In this document: positions 22,601 through 37,193 of the stretch, piece by piece | Numbering within the stretch: position 1 is the stretch's first letter | Layout: each line of letters starts with the position of its first letter | Origin: Amblyornis subalaris | Lineage: Eukaryota; Chordata; Aves; Passeriformes; Ptilonorhynchidae | Direction of reading: 5' to 3' | Assembly: GCA_018881555.1 (NCBI GenBank) | Contig: JACAXG010000112.1 | Location: 124,001 to 188,000 of the forward strand | Length of the DNA: 64,000 bases | The notes under the pieces: generated by a model | Told to the model about the DNA's origin: nothing | The model's input: only the letters and a program-made list of their open reading frames with translations | Database searches by the model: none | Translations under genes and position numbers: made by a program

Positions 22601-25600
22601 TGTACATATCACCTTACTCAGCTGAAATTTGACAATTAAATTCCCTACAGCAAACCAATAAGTTAAATAATAAACAAATTATAGTTACATGATATTAAAA
22701 TTAGATTTTGCTCATTATTTTTTAATTTGTATAAATAATTTTGAAAGCTGCAATTAATAACCTGTCTTCCAAGAAATAAGACATCATAAGTAAAATATAT
22801 ATGGAATTTTGTCAGTAATCTGCAGGCTTTGGTATTTTGCTTCACCTGTTTTCCACACTAGAAAGCTTATCAAGCTCAACAAAAAGCATTTTATTTTACA
22901 ACTCTATATCAAAAGATGTACACAGTTTTCATGCCACAGTTTCCACTTTGTGACATGCAGTTTTATAAAATATATAAATATATTGCTCTCAGTTGAAGAC
23001 TAAGCAGCAGTCCCAGTTTGTCACAAGCTTTCTGTGTGACCTTCACTAAATTGCTTATGCCAATTGGAGGAAGGAATTTAACCACCTCAGGAATTTTAAA
23101 CCAAAGCTTGGAGTTTATTTACTANCCATTATTCTTTGTTTCTTCTATTTGAACTATTTCATTAATGCAAAAGAGGGTTCAGAAACTATTGTGACTTAGG
23201 TGATCAATCACTTAGAATGAACAGTAAAGAGATGTTAAAAACAACTCAAGGACAACTGTCAACAGTTAAAGTGTTTGACATATCTTTGTTTCTTTTTGAC
23301 CAAACTTGCCTCAGGTGTTTTAGCTCTTTGCCTGCATGTGATCAGAGCTCAAATCTTACAGTTATTCTGATCTGACATCAGGATTTAGCATATCACATTG
23401 TTTCTTGTCTTTTTACGAGTGAAGTTTGATACTAGAACTCCTTCCTTTTGAGAACGAACCGTTGATATGGAGTCATGCTTGCTTGTGCCCTAGGCTGGGC
23501 TGAGTTAAGTCTCAGAGAGCCACAGTTAAGCCCTCTGAGTTCTTGCTTATGTTCCAGCAACTGCTTTGGACTAAAGAATCAAAGCTTCAGGCAGGACAAG
23601 AAACCAGAATCTAGAATTCTCCTTTTTTTTTTTTTCTCATTATGTATTATTCTATCATTTTCAATGTCTTTCAATTCAAAATGTCTTAGACAAAAACATT
23701 TCTACCAGGACTTCTATTTGTCAGTAGAAGCCATCTCATCTTCTTTTCTCACACTGTTTCCAACTGTACCCTATTTATTTCAACAGAGATGTTTCTGTAT
23801 CACAATCTAGCTAAATCATTGGCACACTCCTAAAAAAAGGCACCTCCATATATCATTACAAACCAGTGGGTTTTTTGAATTATGACTTTGTTTTTAGAAA
23901 CTTGCACTGATATTTTCAGCATTTCAACAAAAGATTAAAAGCTATTTCCTGTACATGTTACTTCAATAAATAGTCAGGCTGGCTTTAAGAATGCTCTTTA
24001 TCTAATGAAAATTAACTACAATAAAATTTAAAGCTGTCAAACTTACTTGTGTGACAATACCCTAATTTTGAATTATCTCTATGTAAACTTCCAAGATTCT
24101 TTTGTAGAATACATCGATATACTCAACTTTTAAAACACATAAAAAAATAAAGGTGTTAGAAGTAAACTTGCCTATCTCCTTGTTGGCAAGCTGTTCATTA
24201 TAAAACTGTATAAAATTATTTTTCTCCTATACCTTTTAATCTCTCTTAAATTTGTTTTAAATCCAGAAGTTGCTTTTTTTGAGTAATGAGAAGGAATATA
24301 GTGTACCAGTAGATACATACCTCCATCCATTCTTGATTCTATAAACCTTATTTACTTAAGTAATTAGATAATTCAAAACTTTACATAGATTTTAATTCAA
24401 AATTATATTTTTATGCAGTTTTATAGTTTGCTTTTTCTTCTTTTTTTGTATGCATGACCTGATGAGGTCTTCTACGAGAAATAAGTTTGCTTTTGAGTAG
24501 AAGACATACTTCTGGTACTATAAATAATTTGCTCCACCATATCTTTTCCACAGTAATCATGCAAAGAACAGAAATAGTTCTGATTTTGCAAGACAAAATT
24601 ATATTTTTCAAAACAGTCATAATTATCAAGAATTTTTCAGATAACTAACTTGAGTCTTATAATCAAGTCTTACTGCTCTATATTAAAATGGCTGCTCCAT
24701 TTTCAGGTTTCAAGTAGTTGCCATTTACAGTCTAAGAAGGTTAGTTTTCTTCAAACCTAAATAAAAAAAGAAATATATATAAAAAAAGAGCAGTATTTTC
24801 ACAGTACCTTTTTCTGGTTCTCGGTCAGCTCTACAGTGAATGTACTGATTATTCATCACAGTTCTGCAGTAGAGTACTGTAATCACTGCCTGAAAGGCTG
24901 TAGTTATACACTTGTAGCACAAATAAGCAAGAAAACAGCTGAACCCTCAGCAATGATGGAAAAATCAACAGGTAGTCAGAATCAAGGGAAAAAAACAAAC
25001 AAATCTTGAATTCAGAGAAGGAAATTCTTGTTTGTGGCTAAAGATTCTTTATAGCCTTTGTTACGATATTGCCTCTCTTAACCACTTTGTTTTTTTTAAT
25101 GAAGATTGCATTTTAAAAATAAAAAAATATTGCTATGATATATAATACAATATTATGAAAAAGAAGGAAAGAAGAAAAGGGGAAAGAGAGCAACACTAAA
25201 ATCATGGTGCAAATTTTCTGTAAAATAAATAAAGTTTTGCTTTGTGGGTGTGACTAAAGAGTGGATCCTCAAAGAGTAACCTTGAGAGGTGTCCCTACCC
25301 AGGGGAAGATCCTGGCATCCAGCCTGCTGCAGTGCAGGAAAGCTCAGTGGGCCCTGGGCTGTCCACTGTTTATGGAGTAAGATAATTTATAGTCATATTT
25401 GCATACCAACTACTGATCATAGTTTCTTCCATACTTGACTTGAGTCAGACCTTGATCAGCATTATGGTTTGGTAGGTCCGTTGCTCCTATTAGACCTTGG
25501 CTATTGTGTTGTTATCTGTCTCACCCAAATTTGCTTTGAGGAATCTTTATGACCGTCACTGTCACAAGGAGACACACAATACTTGCTCTTGAAAACAAAT

Positions 25601-26350
25601 TCCTTTGGGGACTGAAGTCCTCAGAGACTATCCTATCAATTTTCCAACAGCTCTGAGCTTACTGTAGTACATACAGGTCTGCAAACTCTCCTTCAGGGAA
25701 CTATGACACCTAAGCAGTGACTAGCAAGCTCACAAAATACTTACTTTTTAGTATTTGGGGCAGAAAAATACAGATAAAACACATAATAAAACAATTAACA
25801 GGTTGCAGACAAGTAAAATATATATGAAATTTCCTCTCTGGGATGCTGGCTATTTAATATCCAAACACAGAATTGTTTCATTAAAAATTAAAATTGGAAA
25901 ATAAGGATGGAATTTCAGAAGAGAATCTTGTCTCTGGAGACTGACTGCAGATTCACATTTGAAATTTGTCTCAGCATTTCTTGCCCTGTCAAGGTAGTCA
26001 ACCATAGCCAATGTACAATCCATCATCCTAGGGTTATGCATGTCAGAACTTCAAGGAATACGTGGCAGATTTGAAAGAGTCATTCTTTATTCAGTATAAT
26101 CACACAGTGAATGAGCACAGCTCCACTCCACCCCTGCAGATGTCCAATGCATTATATACTAGCTTCAACAGGAGTATTCTCACCTTGCAAGTTAAGGCCT
26201 AATATGGGTGAATATGTTGCATTACCTCAGCTACAGATTTGAAAAAGTCACTCCCTTCCATTTCTTTTTCTCATAACTGAAATGAAAGACAGAGCAGCAA
26301 CCCAGTTTTAAGTTTAACAACATGACATATTTTTTCCTTTCCTTTTCTTC
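19700..26350. other. Anonymous AT-rich DNA, no gene recognised
   Basis: No supported gene. Simple features only: a G-run (GGGGGGGTGGGG) after a T-run at 19779-19802, short ATTT runs at 21252-21267, a short (ATAG)n at 22284-22298 and a T-run at 23624-23636. The stretch 25255-25370 is less AT-rich but matches no family I can name. Confidence 0.5.
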
Positions 26351-26351
26351 A

Positions 26352-26402
26352 CATGATCTTAAAGGTTTTTTTCCAATCTTAAAAATTCTATGCTTCTATG
26401 AT
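26352..26402 (+). mobile_element. CR1 3' terminal fragment
   Basis: CATGATCTTAAAGG followed by TTTTTTTCCAATCTTAAAAA and ATTCTATGCTTCTATGAT reproduces the end of an avian CR1 (GATGATCTTAAAGGTC-type motif, then about 20 bases, then two tail octamers). Only about 50 bp are recognisable. The upstream 300 bp do not translate into CR1 ORF2, so this is a severely 5'-truncated copy or the rest has diverged. Confidence 0.6.
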
Positions 26403-27695
26403 ATTACTCTAATTGTATTTGTGATCTGCCCAAACGCATATAGGTGGGTATGTACATACACATACATAAAGCATACTCTATAATGTGTTATATCTGTATG
26501 TCTGTCTGTATATCAATATATGCATATAACATACTCTTTAATGCACACCATATGCAAAATACTTTGCTTGCTCATGATCTGTTTTAAGAGACCAGCCTGA
26601 GTCATTAATTGTCTACTGATGAGACAAAAAGAAGACTGGAAATTAATTGTTTATATGATTCATTACTTGTCTTTCCATGAGTCTAAGATGGAGTAAAAGC
26701 TATGCTTTTACAAATTTTGCATATTTGACACCTGCTAAAGAATGAACTAGACTCCATTGTCTAAAAAGGCAAAGAAATAGACAGACATACTCTTCATTTT
26801 TTTTCCATTAAACCCCCATTTTATAACATAATAAAACAAATGACTCTATGCCCTTTCCATGGTTTTTCTAGTATAGACTGGAAGAGGAAAATAAACTTTC
26901 CTCTTTTAAGCTCTTAATCATATCTGCTCTTTCCACTAATAATATTGGAGAACTTCAATAGTGAAGCAAACTGAAAAAGTATTTACTCAGGTGGCTCACT
27001 ACTGAAAGCTAATTTAGCATTTCATCAAATACAGATACATAGGTGGTGACCTCAGCAGGTTAAGCAATTTGCTTTCTTTTAAAACTGCAGCTACAGATAC
27101 GATTCTTTTCTTACTTATATTAAATTTCTGTATTTCTTGATTTGTGATCTCAATCCATAACATGAACTTGAAGCCTGAAAAGGTCATAATAAATATTCTG
27201 TACATTTCCATATCTGAAAACACTCTGATAATGTTCTTGCTGACCCATTAGTAAGGTCAAGTTGTTCCCTTTTCATAACAACAAGTACCGCATTTCCAAG
27301 GAAATGTGTTGTTTCATTTTTAATGGAACTTGACAGTTTTGACAGGGAAAGATAATGACAGTCTAAAATAGCTTTCAAAAAAGTCCAAAGACTAAAAAAA
27401 GATATATGCATGCTACATAGCTTTGAACTGTTCAAGAAATTGGAAGAAAATAATTTATTTATGGTGCTGGTACGAATGCAAATAACATGTATCTGCTATC
27501 AAAAGGGTGAGACTCTCAAATGTTAATTACAGGTGATGAAAGCAGATTATTTTTTATCATTGCACAGAAATCTTTGAGCTGACCATTTCAACACACTCGT
27601 GCTTGTTGCTAGCTTCCCCCATTCTAACCCAGGCACTGACCCTTAAATCTAAACATTAAGGATCTGTGGAGTAACCACTATCTTCACTTTGTACA

Positions 27696-27832
27696 CGCAA
27701 TGGTTTAACCATGGCCAACAACTAAGCACCACACAAGCGCTCACTCAGTACCGCCCACAGTGAGATGGAGGGAGAATCAGATGGGTAAAAGTGAGAAAAC
27801 TTGTGGGTTGAGATACAAACAGTTTAAAACTG
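27696..27832 (-). mobile_element. ERVL-type LTR 3' fragment
   Basis: On the minus strand the order is AACTGTTTGTATCTCAACCC, ACAAGTTTTCTCACTTTTACCC-like, TGAGCGCTTGTGTGGTGCTTAG and TGGTTAAACCA. This is the U5 end of the avian ERVL-type LTRs also seen at 35027-35595 and 45226-45550. Only about 135 bp remain. The U3/R part is missing beyond an A-run at 27832-27843, and no target duplication is visible. Confidence 0.75.
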
Positions 27833-27879
27833 TAAAAAAAAAAAAGTAAACCAACAAAGAGAGGAACAAGGCAGTCACT

Positions 27880-28928
27880 TCTTATAAGACTGAATTTTTC
27901 TACACCAGCTTTAGAATTCTGCAACCTTTTTTACAGTGCAAAGCTTCATAGAATTACATCTGCTCTGAATATTGCATTGCCCTATTAAAATAACTGATGA
28001 AATTATATATAGGCACATCTAAGCTGTACATTACTCGAATTGCAAGATCTGACTTTATTTTATTTAGCATCTCTGGCACCTGTTTAAAAATTTTGCATCT
28101 ACCAATATAAAATGTTATTCTTACATCCAAATTCCCAATTGTCATATAAAATAACAAAAAGAAATGCTAGAGCTTGAAATTCTGATATTTTTAAAATGTA
28201 GACAGCTGTACACAAACACTCATGAACTAATGAACAGACAAGATTTTCCAGCCTTCTCAGATGACAAAGAGGGATGTCAGGGAATCATTCTGGAATTCAC
28301 GCTATCCTTCAAGAAGTGATGCTGACAGAACTGTTATGTTTAGTACAAAAGGTTTAAGGTGAAGTGTGGAATTGCTACTTTATCTCAATAAATTCAGCAA
28401 ACAAACTTCAACCCACCAAACTTCACATGAAATCACCAAGATGATGAAAATAAAGAATGGAAGTAATAATACTTTCAGTTTTTAAACATTTGTAGGGTTT
28501 AATCTTTCTTTACCTCCATTCTTACATATCTAAGTTTCTGTTTAAATATAAAATATTTTAAAACATATTTGTTTACAAAGAAGTATCTGGTACCGAATCA
28601 ACACTCGGATTTCAAGCAAAACAAAGTGAAGTTCACTGGTTTCTCTCTTTACATTACAGTGGTTGCGATGATCAGAATTTTATGTTTAGACTAGAGATCA
28701 ACCTTCTGAACATGAATAAGTTTCTGCATCTGGGATTTGAACTCTATCATAAGCATACAGGCCTTGGATTTACTTTGGATAAAGCAAAACAGTTGGCGAA
28801 AAAATGTAAGGAAAAAAAGTTAAATTTCTTCAAATATTACCTTTAAGGGTTAATAATAAATATGAAAGATATTTTGTAAGTTCTGATATACCAATGTTAT
28901 TTTACTCAGATTTCTAANATTTTAGAAT
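27880..28928. other. Anonymous AT-rich DNA, no gene recognised
   Basis: No gene or repeat recognised. The only frame above 60 aa (minus 27954-28157) has no recognisable domain. Confidence 0.55.
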
Positions 28929-28929
28929 A

Positions 28930-29205
28930 ATAAAATCACAGAATAGTAGAATAGAATAATACAACTAAAGTGGTTTGGAATAGATGTACTGAGGTCATTT
29001 CTTCTCATCATGTCACGTGTTACCTGGGAGAAGAGACTGACCTCACCTTGCTACAACCTCCTTTCAGGTAGTTGTAGAGAGCGATAAGGTCCCCCCTGAG
29101 CACCCTTTTCTCCACGTTAAGAAAACCTACCTCCCTCCACCACTCCTCATGAAACCTGTCCTCCAGACCCTTCACCAACTTCATTGATCTTCTTTGAACA
29201 TGACT
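28930..29205 (-). mobile_element. CR1 LINE 3' fragment
   Basis: Plus-strand AATCACAGAATAGTAGAATAG at 28934-28954 is the reverse complement of the CR1 tail octamers, so the element runs on the minus strand with its 3' end at left. From 29020 to 29200 the minus strand translates into the C-terminal region of CR1 ORF2, including [20 protein letters not shown] without a stop. Most of the 3' UTR has been lost by an internal deletion between about 28985 and 29020. The copy is 5'-truncated, as usual for CR1. Confidence 0.85.
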
Positions 29206-29214
29206 ATTACACAA

Positions 29215-32200
29215 TCACTTGTTATTTGATAAGATGCAGACTGATTACAGTATTCAAAATGTCAAAACATAATCTACTCTGTAGAGGAATCCTTAACCTC
29301 AGACCTGCTAGAAAAGATGGTGCCTAAAGAGTGTTAAAAACAGAGAAACACTTCTGTCAAAAGAAACTGAGTATTTTTTTTTGTCATTTCGAAGAATACA
29401 CTGTAGAATAAACTTTGACATATCTTTACTACTTTCTGATTGGAAAAGCAAGAGAACTTTGTTGAAAATGACACAGTCTTGATTAATTATTGATTTGGGT
29501 AAGTCTAACAGAGGCCTACTGGACATATAGGTGAATTACAAGTGTGTTAGAATGATTCGTAATTGGTAATGTCAATACCATCAGATGCTGCAGGAACACT
29601 GTATTTGGTGGAAGAAAACTATGCTGTTTTCACCACAGGAGCTAATTAGTTGTGGAATAACAGCTCCAGAGAACTCTGAAATCCCCATCTAAAAGTATTT
29701 GGCAACTCAGATGCAAATATTTAGACTTTTATTTCAGAAATTATGTACGCTGGGTTAAATTCTCTAGCTTTCCCTGGTTAATGTTCTGTAACTTGCTTTG
29801 CCTCTCTAGGTATGAATATTGCTATCTGAATCTGTTAACTGGCAATGTGTCGTCTGAATAATGTCATTCAGTACATGAAGGGAAACAGAAAAATTATTCC
29901 CTTAATTAATTGCCTGGATTTATTAAAAAAAAAAGAAAAAGTATTGACAGAAAAAGGAATAAAACTTTTAAATATTTTTCAACCCTTTATTTAATGTTAC
30001 AGCTGCTTTTTCCTATCCCAAAGAATTGAGAACATAAACAAATACTTTTGGAATTCTACTTATCATACGGATAATTATTGAACTATTTTCTTAAATCACT
30101 TTTTGTTTTCATCTTCACCTTCACCTGAACTACTAAATTCAACTGCTTCAAGTAGAAAAATAAAATAATAAAAAAGCTAAATCTACCTTCTTAATGTTTT
30201 CTGCATTTTTGTATAGATGGGCCTAAATCAAACAACACTTCGGGGTTTCTGAAGTGGCAACATATTGCTAGAAGCAATTTTCTCCTTGTAGTTGTGTCTC
30301 AGCTTGAAACCAGTTATATGCTGTACCTCAAAGAGAAAATGTTTTTCCAAGACTTCCAGCCCAAGAGGGGCTAAAATCTCCACAGCAATTTAGAAAATAT
30401 AGACACATAAAGACAGTATTAATAAAAAGAACTGGTGGACACCTGGCACCTGGTACTCTTGGACCAGTCTCCAGAGTCCATGCCAAGTGGAACGCAGTTC
30501 AGCAGTGTTCATGGGATGTCTGAAATCCAACCTAGTGCAGCAGTAAGATGCAAGCCATTTTCTTTTGCTCTAAAATGTAGACCTTTAAAAGCCTAGAAAA
30601 AACTGTACAGCATCCAGTTGATTGGTTTAAGGTATGATTTGTATCGGTGATTAAAACAGACATAGTGAGAAAAACCAAACTCATAGGGATTCCAGTTCAC
30701 GTATCTTGCCTTTCAGAAGAGGGACCTAAATGTCAGGCAGCAGAGTGTGAGGCTTATACAGGGTAATGGCTTTGTTGCACCACTTGAGTCTGAACCAAGA
30801 GATATCTCTAAGAAGGTACTGATAAAAATTTTCACAAGTTCAGGTCATAATACCTACCTTTGAAGTACTTGTGAATTTGCATGTAAGCCTGCAAGCTGCC
30901 TATATGATACATGATAAGACAGGATTATTTAAAATATGGCACTATTGTGCTGAGGATAGCTACCAAAATTATTTAAGACAAGAACACAAGGGAAATAGAA
31001 TTACTATTTTTTACCTGACATCTTGAACTCTTTGCAATTACAAAGATAGGGTGATTAAAGTAACTGAAGAAACTGTAGGCCCATCTCCAGGTCATAGACT
31101 GACCATCTAGTGGGTAAATATTTTAATTTCTTATGGAAAAATAACAGTTAAAGGCATGATAAAAAGGTTTACATTTTGCCAAACTAACTAGAACAGGAGC
31201 TGGCAGGTGTCAGTAACATGCAGTACAAGTTCCAATTCTTCAAGTTACCCCACACATCTGCACAGAGCCAGTAGCTGTCATAGGATTTACAGAGGTCTCG
31301 CCTTTCAGAAGCAGAAAGAAACTCTGGGATCCTCCAGGACATCTCAAATGGCATAAAACATTGTGTTTAAACGGCTGAATCATACTCCGGACTTCTACTG
31401 ATTATTAAAAAAGCCAGGTTGACCAGCCCAAATGTAGATATTTACAACTAAGTTGGACATCTTGGGTTATAAGGAATTAAATTAAAAAAATAAATAAAGG
31501 AATTTTTAAATTTAATTTATTCAGAAGATCTAAAAAATGTACTACTTGACATTTTTGGGATGTCGCACATAACCACAATTCTAGGCATGCATGGGGCCAA
31601 TATACCCACTGTATAAGGCAGCATCCATGTAGTTAGTTTGAAGGTCTCATGCTAGCCTTGACAAAAGAATCACCTGAAAAGTTTTATAGGACTTAAGTCT
31701 TACTTCACTAACATCCTATTTGAAAATATTTGTGTATGGACATGTGAGATTGCTGAAATTTGTCCCTGTCCTAAAATTTTTGAACTAATTATTTCAGGAT
31801 TTTATTCATGGAGGCTCAAAAATTTAATGCTAAGTTGTGAGCACAAAATAAATTGGAATAAAAGATTGTCTATTTTAAAATTGAATGTCCCTAATTAATT
31901 TTCTGTACAATCTCCTTTATTTCATTATGGAAAAATCAGACTGATCTTGGTAATCTGAAATTTAATTGAGAAGCAGAGAATCCTGAGAATGGCTTAAGCA
32001 AGGAACATTAATCAAGAGACAAGATCAAGCAAGTAATACAACTCTAAAAGTAAAAAAAGTAAACTGAATTTAAAAATGACCGTTCCTTCCTTGTTGACAA
32101 CAGGGATTTATTATTGCTGATGATAGATAGCTTAGGTTCTGTCTGTACTGTAGGGTAAATGTACAGTTTGGTGTGTGTTACCAGATCACCTGGAAGTCTA

Positions 32201-35020
32201 GACTGGCAGACTTATTTGCATGTACTTCAGGACCTGTTTATGCCAGGATTGTTTTTGCCAGAAAAAAAAAAAAAAGATCACCTTAGGAATAAAATTCCTG
32301 ATGTTTTATGCAGCAGTCAGTTTTTGTCTCAGTTACTATTCTCTCCCTATTTAGTTTTATGACACGTCACATTGTTTAGAAAAACTCTGTTAAAGATAGC
32401 ACATGTCAGTAACTTAACTACACATTCTCTTCATCTTTATTATACATTTACTAGTTTTAGTACCATTTGTTTTATCACACTTTCTCATAGCAGCTCCTGA
32501 CATTACACTTCCCTTAGTCTTAATGTTTAAAAATCTTTAAAAACGCTTGGGTTTTTCTGTGAGAAACCTGATTAAAAGAGATTTAAATGGAAGTACTAAA
32601 CTTATATTTTATTTCTTATTATTTTGCTGAAGATAATAAGTAACTAAACTTCAAAAATACATAATTATGGCTTATCATTGCCCGATTAAGGGCAAAGCAA
32701 TTGTTGCTAATGGGATGAGAAAACTTACAATGGGATGAAAACATCTAACAACAGCTAATTACCTAAGAAGTGGATCAAAAAAGTATTTCTGTAGTGTATA
32801 AAGTACAAAATTTCAAAGCAAAAATTATTGTAATTAAAGTTATTTATTTCTATTATTAAATCAGAATTCCCAAGAAGCAGAAAAAATTTGTCATAGAAAG
32901 TATGCNACAAACACCTATTAATAACCAGTTCAGGCTGATAAATGTAGAAAAGCAATGAAAATTCAATTTCCCATTGGCATGTTAGTTCAAAATAGTTTTG
33001 AAGTTTTACTGCAGAAAATTCTGTCACTTTTTGAAAGTTTCGAAGGTTTTTTTTCCTTCTGCTATTTCAAAAGGCAGAGGATAGCTTTTTTCCTTGCACC
33101 ACGGTATAAGTGGGTTTGTATAAGCAGCTGCGACTGTTCTCTGAAAACTTATGACAATGCAGCACAGTATGAAGTAAAATGCATTCTACTAAGCATTACT
33201 AGGGATAATAGTAGTAAGAGATTGATTTTTTTTCTTTAGACAGAGCACAGCACAAGCAAATAAAACAAATCAGCCTTCTGAGATTCAGTTCATCCCTGAT
33301 TCTCCTTACTCTAAGGTAGAAATGTTTTGCTACAAAGCTGATAACAATTCATGACAGCTACCTCACTACTTACAGATTGCAGCCTGGCATGTTCAAGGTA
33401 GAATAAAAGTCCACCCTCTCAAGTGGAAGGAGTGTGAGGGAGCATTGGTATTCACTATCACCATGTAAGGCTGCCTATATACCATGGGACATTCTTGCTG
33501 TGTCTGGCATATATTAATATCTCATTTGAAAAGCGGTTTTTGAAATTAAAATGCAGTTGTTTTCTTTTTTTAAATTTAATTGTAGTATGGTTTCAGTCCC
33601 CATAAAATATTTTTAATCCTGGCAAGATATTTATTACTATTAGAGTAATAAATTCTACTATCAAAATTATGAATTTTACTTGCGTTTAGCAGCTTTCATT
33701 TCGTTCTCTCTTCTTTTAATTTTATGGAAATAAATTGAACATTTCTAACTAGCTTTCTCAATAAGATTATTGTGAAAGTGTTTATTATAGTGTTTTTCAT
33801 GTCATTTGATTAGTTGCTTCTTTAAATTAAACAAGACCAGTTCATTGTTTTGTTGAAATTTTTCCTTACTCATGATTATGTGCTCATTGTCCCATTGTCT
33901 ATTAAGAAGCAAGAAAAAAGTTTGTTAGACTAATTCTTCTAGAGAACACGCACTATTTTGCCCCAAAGTGAAAAAACTCTTAGTCCTTTATTTTTCTATG
34001 GTTGTTTATCACTGGGAATATGCTCTTGAGGGTAAAACTACCTGTATTTTAATTAGATAACAGTGAATATTTTAATAAAAACTAGCTAATAATTAATACT
34101 AGACAACTGGTAATATTTTAAAAATGTTAAAATATATATTTATTCTTGAAATGCTATATTATTATTATTAGAAAAATATAGGAAAAAGCACACAGTCCTA
34201 AATTTCCAGTATGAATATTTAAAAATATTTATGAAACCATGATGTGGATTTAGGGCTTTGAACATATACAAAAGCAATGTAAGCTACATAAAGGACTTTT
34301 ATATAACACAGTAATGAAGTAGAGAGGTAAGACTGAAAGTTAGTGCAGGATTCAGCAGTCCACATGTAGATGTTTAGTGTAATTTGAGGTCTCTTAAGAT
34401 ATCAAGGATATTAATGTAAGTTAGACAAACACTGACTTTCTGACAGACTCAAGACTTTTCACCTAATCCTAGTATGGTCAGGTGAAACACTGGAGGTCAC
34501 CAAAAACAAACAAAACCCCCTTAAATTAGCAGCTGAATCCTACCCTTGGAAGCATTCTGGTGAGTTCTTACAAGGGAAAGAAGTCAAAGGAGAGGAGGAT
34601 ACTGAAAATCTTCTTTAAAATGTTTCCTGTGTTAACATCTGAAAGTGTTTGAAATAGACCTATGTGTAGATATCTGCAGTGGTTATATATAGTCTAAATT
34701 TAAAACTTTGTAGGTGAGCTCCGTATCCAAGCACCCATTAGGATCAGTAGAATGACAATAGACTGCATGAAACCTAGGCACTTGAGCCTACTCCAAAATG
34801 AGATATGAGGCTTGGATTGAAATGGTCCATTACTTGGACTATTATGTCAGTGCTGGATCCAAATAGGAAGTGAAAAACAGATTCAAATGTAAATTTTAAT
34901 AAAATATGCTTGGATTCTGCCCATTCTTAGAAATGCCTTGTGGCCTTCTTTTCGCAATTATGGTGATAAATAAAGGGGAAGCATCGGAAATACAAATCTT
35001 TTGTAACCAGAAGAACATTA
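29215..35020. other. Anonymous AT-rich DNA, no gene recognised
   Basis: No supported gene or repeat family. A 13-A run lies at 32262-32274. Frames are all below 100 aa and AT-driven. Confidence 0.5.
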
Positions 35021-35026
35021 CACATC

Positions 35027-35595
35027 TGTCATAGTTACAGCTAGGGAAGAGTTAATTTCTTCTCAGTAGCTGTTACAGTGCTGTGTTTGGGATTTGGAAT
35101 GAGAATGGTGTTGATAACACACTGATGTTTTGGTTTTTGCTAAGTTGTGTTTATCCTAAGTCAAGGACTCTTTTTTTCCCCTCTTTGTCTCATGTTCTGC
35201 CTGTGAGGAGGTACTGGAAACTGGAGGGAGTATAGCTGGGACAGGTGATCTGAACTGACCAAAGGGATATTCCACACCGTAGAAGGTCATGGCCAACATA
35301 TAAACTGGGGAGAGTTATCCAAAAGGGTGACCAATCCGGCTTTGGGAAAGGGGATATGGCACCAGTAAGCGCACGATGAGCAATTGCATTGTGCGTCACT
35401 TGTTCGTTTCCTTTTTATTATCATTATTATTAGTATTTACCATGATTATTGTATTTTACTTTATTTTCAAACTGTTCTTATCTAAACATACAAGCTTTAA
35501 TTCAATCTTCTTCCCCATTCCACTAGGGTGGGGGGAGAGAAAAGGGGGTTGAGTGGCTGCATAGTGCTTAATTTCCATCTGTGTTAAACTCAACA
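35027..35595 (+). mobile_element. Complete ERVL-type solo LTR with perfect 5-bp duplication
   Basis: The element starts TGTCATAGTTACAGCTAGGG and ends GTTAAACTCAACA. Identical 5-bp repeats ACATC flank it (35022-35026 and 35596-35600), which is typical of ERVL-type integration. Internal landmarks in order are GTTAATTTCTTCTCAGTAGC, GTTGATAACACACTGATGTT, CCAAAGGGATATTCCACACC, the promoter-like CATATAAACTGGGG at about 35298, GATGAGCAATTGCATTGTGC, a TTATTATTATC-type run, and the U5 end GAGTGGCTGCATAGTGCTTA. This is the canonical order of a common neoavian LTR family. Length is 569 bp. No internal retroviral genes survive. Confidence 0.92.
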
Positions 35596-35600
35596 ACATC

Positions 35601-37126
35601 TGAGGCCTATTTGAGAAGCATATTACTGAAATAATATTACAAGTGTTAGAAAGCTAATCTGTGCCTTCTGTGTTGAAAGCATTTCTATGTATATTTACAA
35701 AACACAACAATTTTCTGGGAGAGTAATATTCCAGGATAATTAAGATATTAATTTAATACACACAGCTAAATGTAACTATTTAATTTGGTAACATTTTGTT
35801 CACTGGACTTAATTATGTTTTCACATAGTAGATGTTGACAAGTTCATTAACTACCTTTACTTGTTCAGCAAGCAGGATGCGAGAATCTGCAATGTATCAT
35901 GGGTTGACTAAATTTCTAAAGTCGCTCTACATCGTCTTTTTTTCCTGGGAGTATGTTATTTAAAACTTCTAAAATATGTTCACTACAGTTTGGTTTCTAC
36001 TGATCTACTTCTTCGTCTCTATCTCAAATCACTTGTCCTCCAAAACTATATATCTTAACCTTTTTAAGGTTGTGCTGGTCTTATTCTGTGTTCCAACAAC
36101 TAAGACACAAAGATTCTCAAGAAATTATAACTATATTATTAACATACTAGAACTAGAATTCTGCCTCACTCTCACTGAAGTAGGGTGATTAAGGCTAATG
36201 ATGTTCAGTCCTTGGATTCTTTAACAATACATGAATAAGTGGAAGTTCTTTCAACTGTTTATATGTTTGTTTAAGATTGCTATTGTTTAGTTGCATATCA
36301 TGGTAACATTTTCATTTTTTCTTAGAAAACATTTTCACTTTTTGCTTCCTCTAAATCTTTAGATTCCATAGAAAATATTTTAAATTACACTGTAAAGTGA
36401 AAGCTAGAAACTNCTCCTTAGGATTTCATACACGCTGAGTATTTTTTTAAAAAATAGCATAATGTCTTTATTAGTGGTATGTTTAGGCAAAATTAATTCA
36501 AGCAATTAAGTTTTACATAATATTTTATGTATCTCTTTTTATTTCATCTTACTTTTTTGCTTAATATGGTGATTAATTTATTTATTGTTGCTAAATTTTT
36601 GGAAGCATTTAAGAGTTCTATAAAAGTCATGATTGAATGTGGAGAAAGTTATTTTAAACTGCCGAATTGAATCACGTTTCAGTTCATCACCGATTTGTAC
36701 ATGTAGGACATGGAATTTTGTCTGCCTAAAGGGGTAATGAGTAGGAAGGTGTGGGAGTGCTCTGAGCTTCCCATATCTTGCAATTAATAGGTCATAGAGA
36801 TAACTCTACTTTTCACTATCTTTTTGCACAGTTTTGCAAGAGGTAACTATAGCTTATAAATAAACAAAAGGTAGGTTTATTATCCACCTAGAACAACACA
36901 CCTTACACTAATCCAACACAGTCATTGGAATAGTTAAATGTAAGATAGGAAACTAAAGTATTTAAGAATATTAACATCAGCAGAACAACACAGAAAATAT
37001 GTTGCAATTAGATACAGAAATGAAAGATTTTAGTCTAATTTTAACAAATGCTGATGATCCAAAGAATTAATCTAAATTCCGAAAGAGATATCCAAGAAGT
37101 TATTTTGCAAAAGTAATTTCAATGCA

Positions 37127-37128
<2 letters not shown>
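35601..37128. other. Anonymous AT-rich DNA, no gene recognised
   Basis: No gene or recognised repeat. Open frames (for example plus 35976-36188) show no recognised domain. Confidence 0.55.

Positions 37129-37190
<62 letters not shown>
37129..37190 (+). repeat. (ATT)n microsatellite
   Basis: About 20 uninterrupted copies of the trinucleotide ATT. Long pure tracts of this type are usually length-polymorphic. Confidence 0.98.

Positions 37191-37193
<3 letters not shown>

Noticed and set aside
25255..25370. Less AT-rich block that might be an exon or repeat
   Set aside because: No open frame with coding character and no repeat signature; nothing to support a call.
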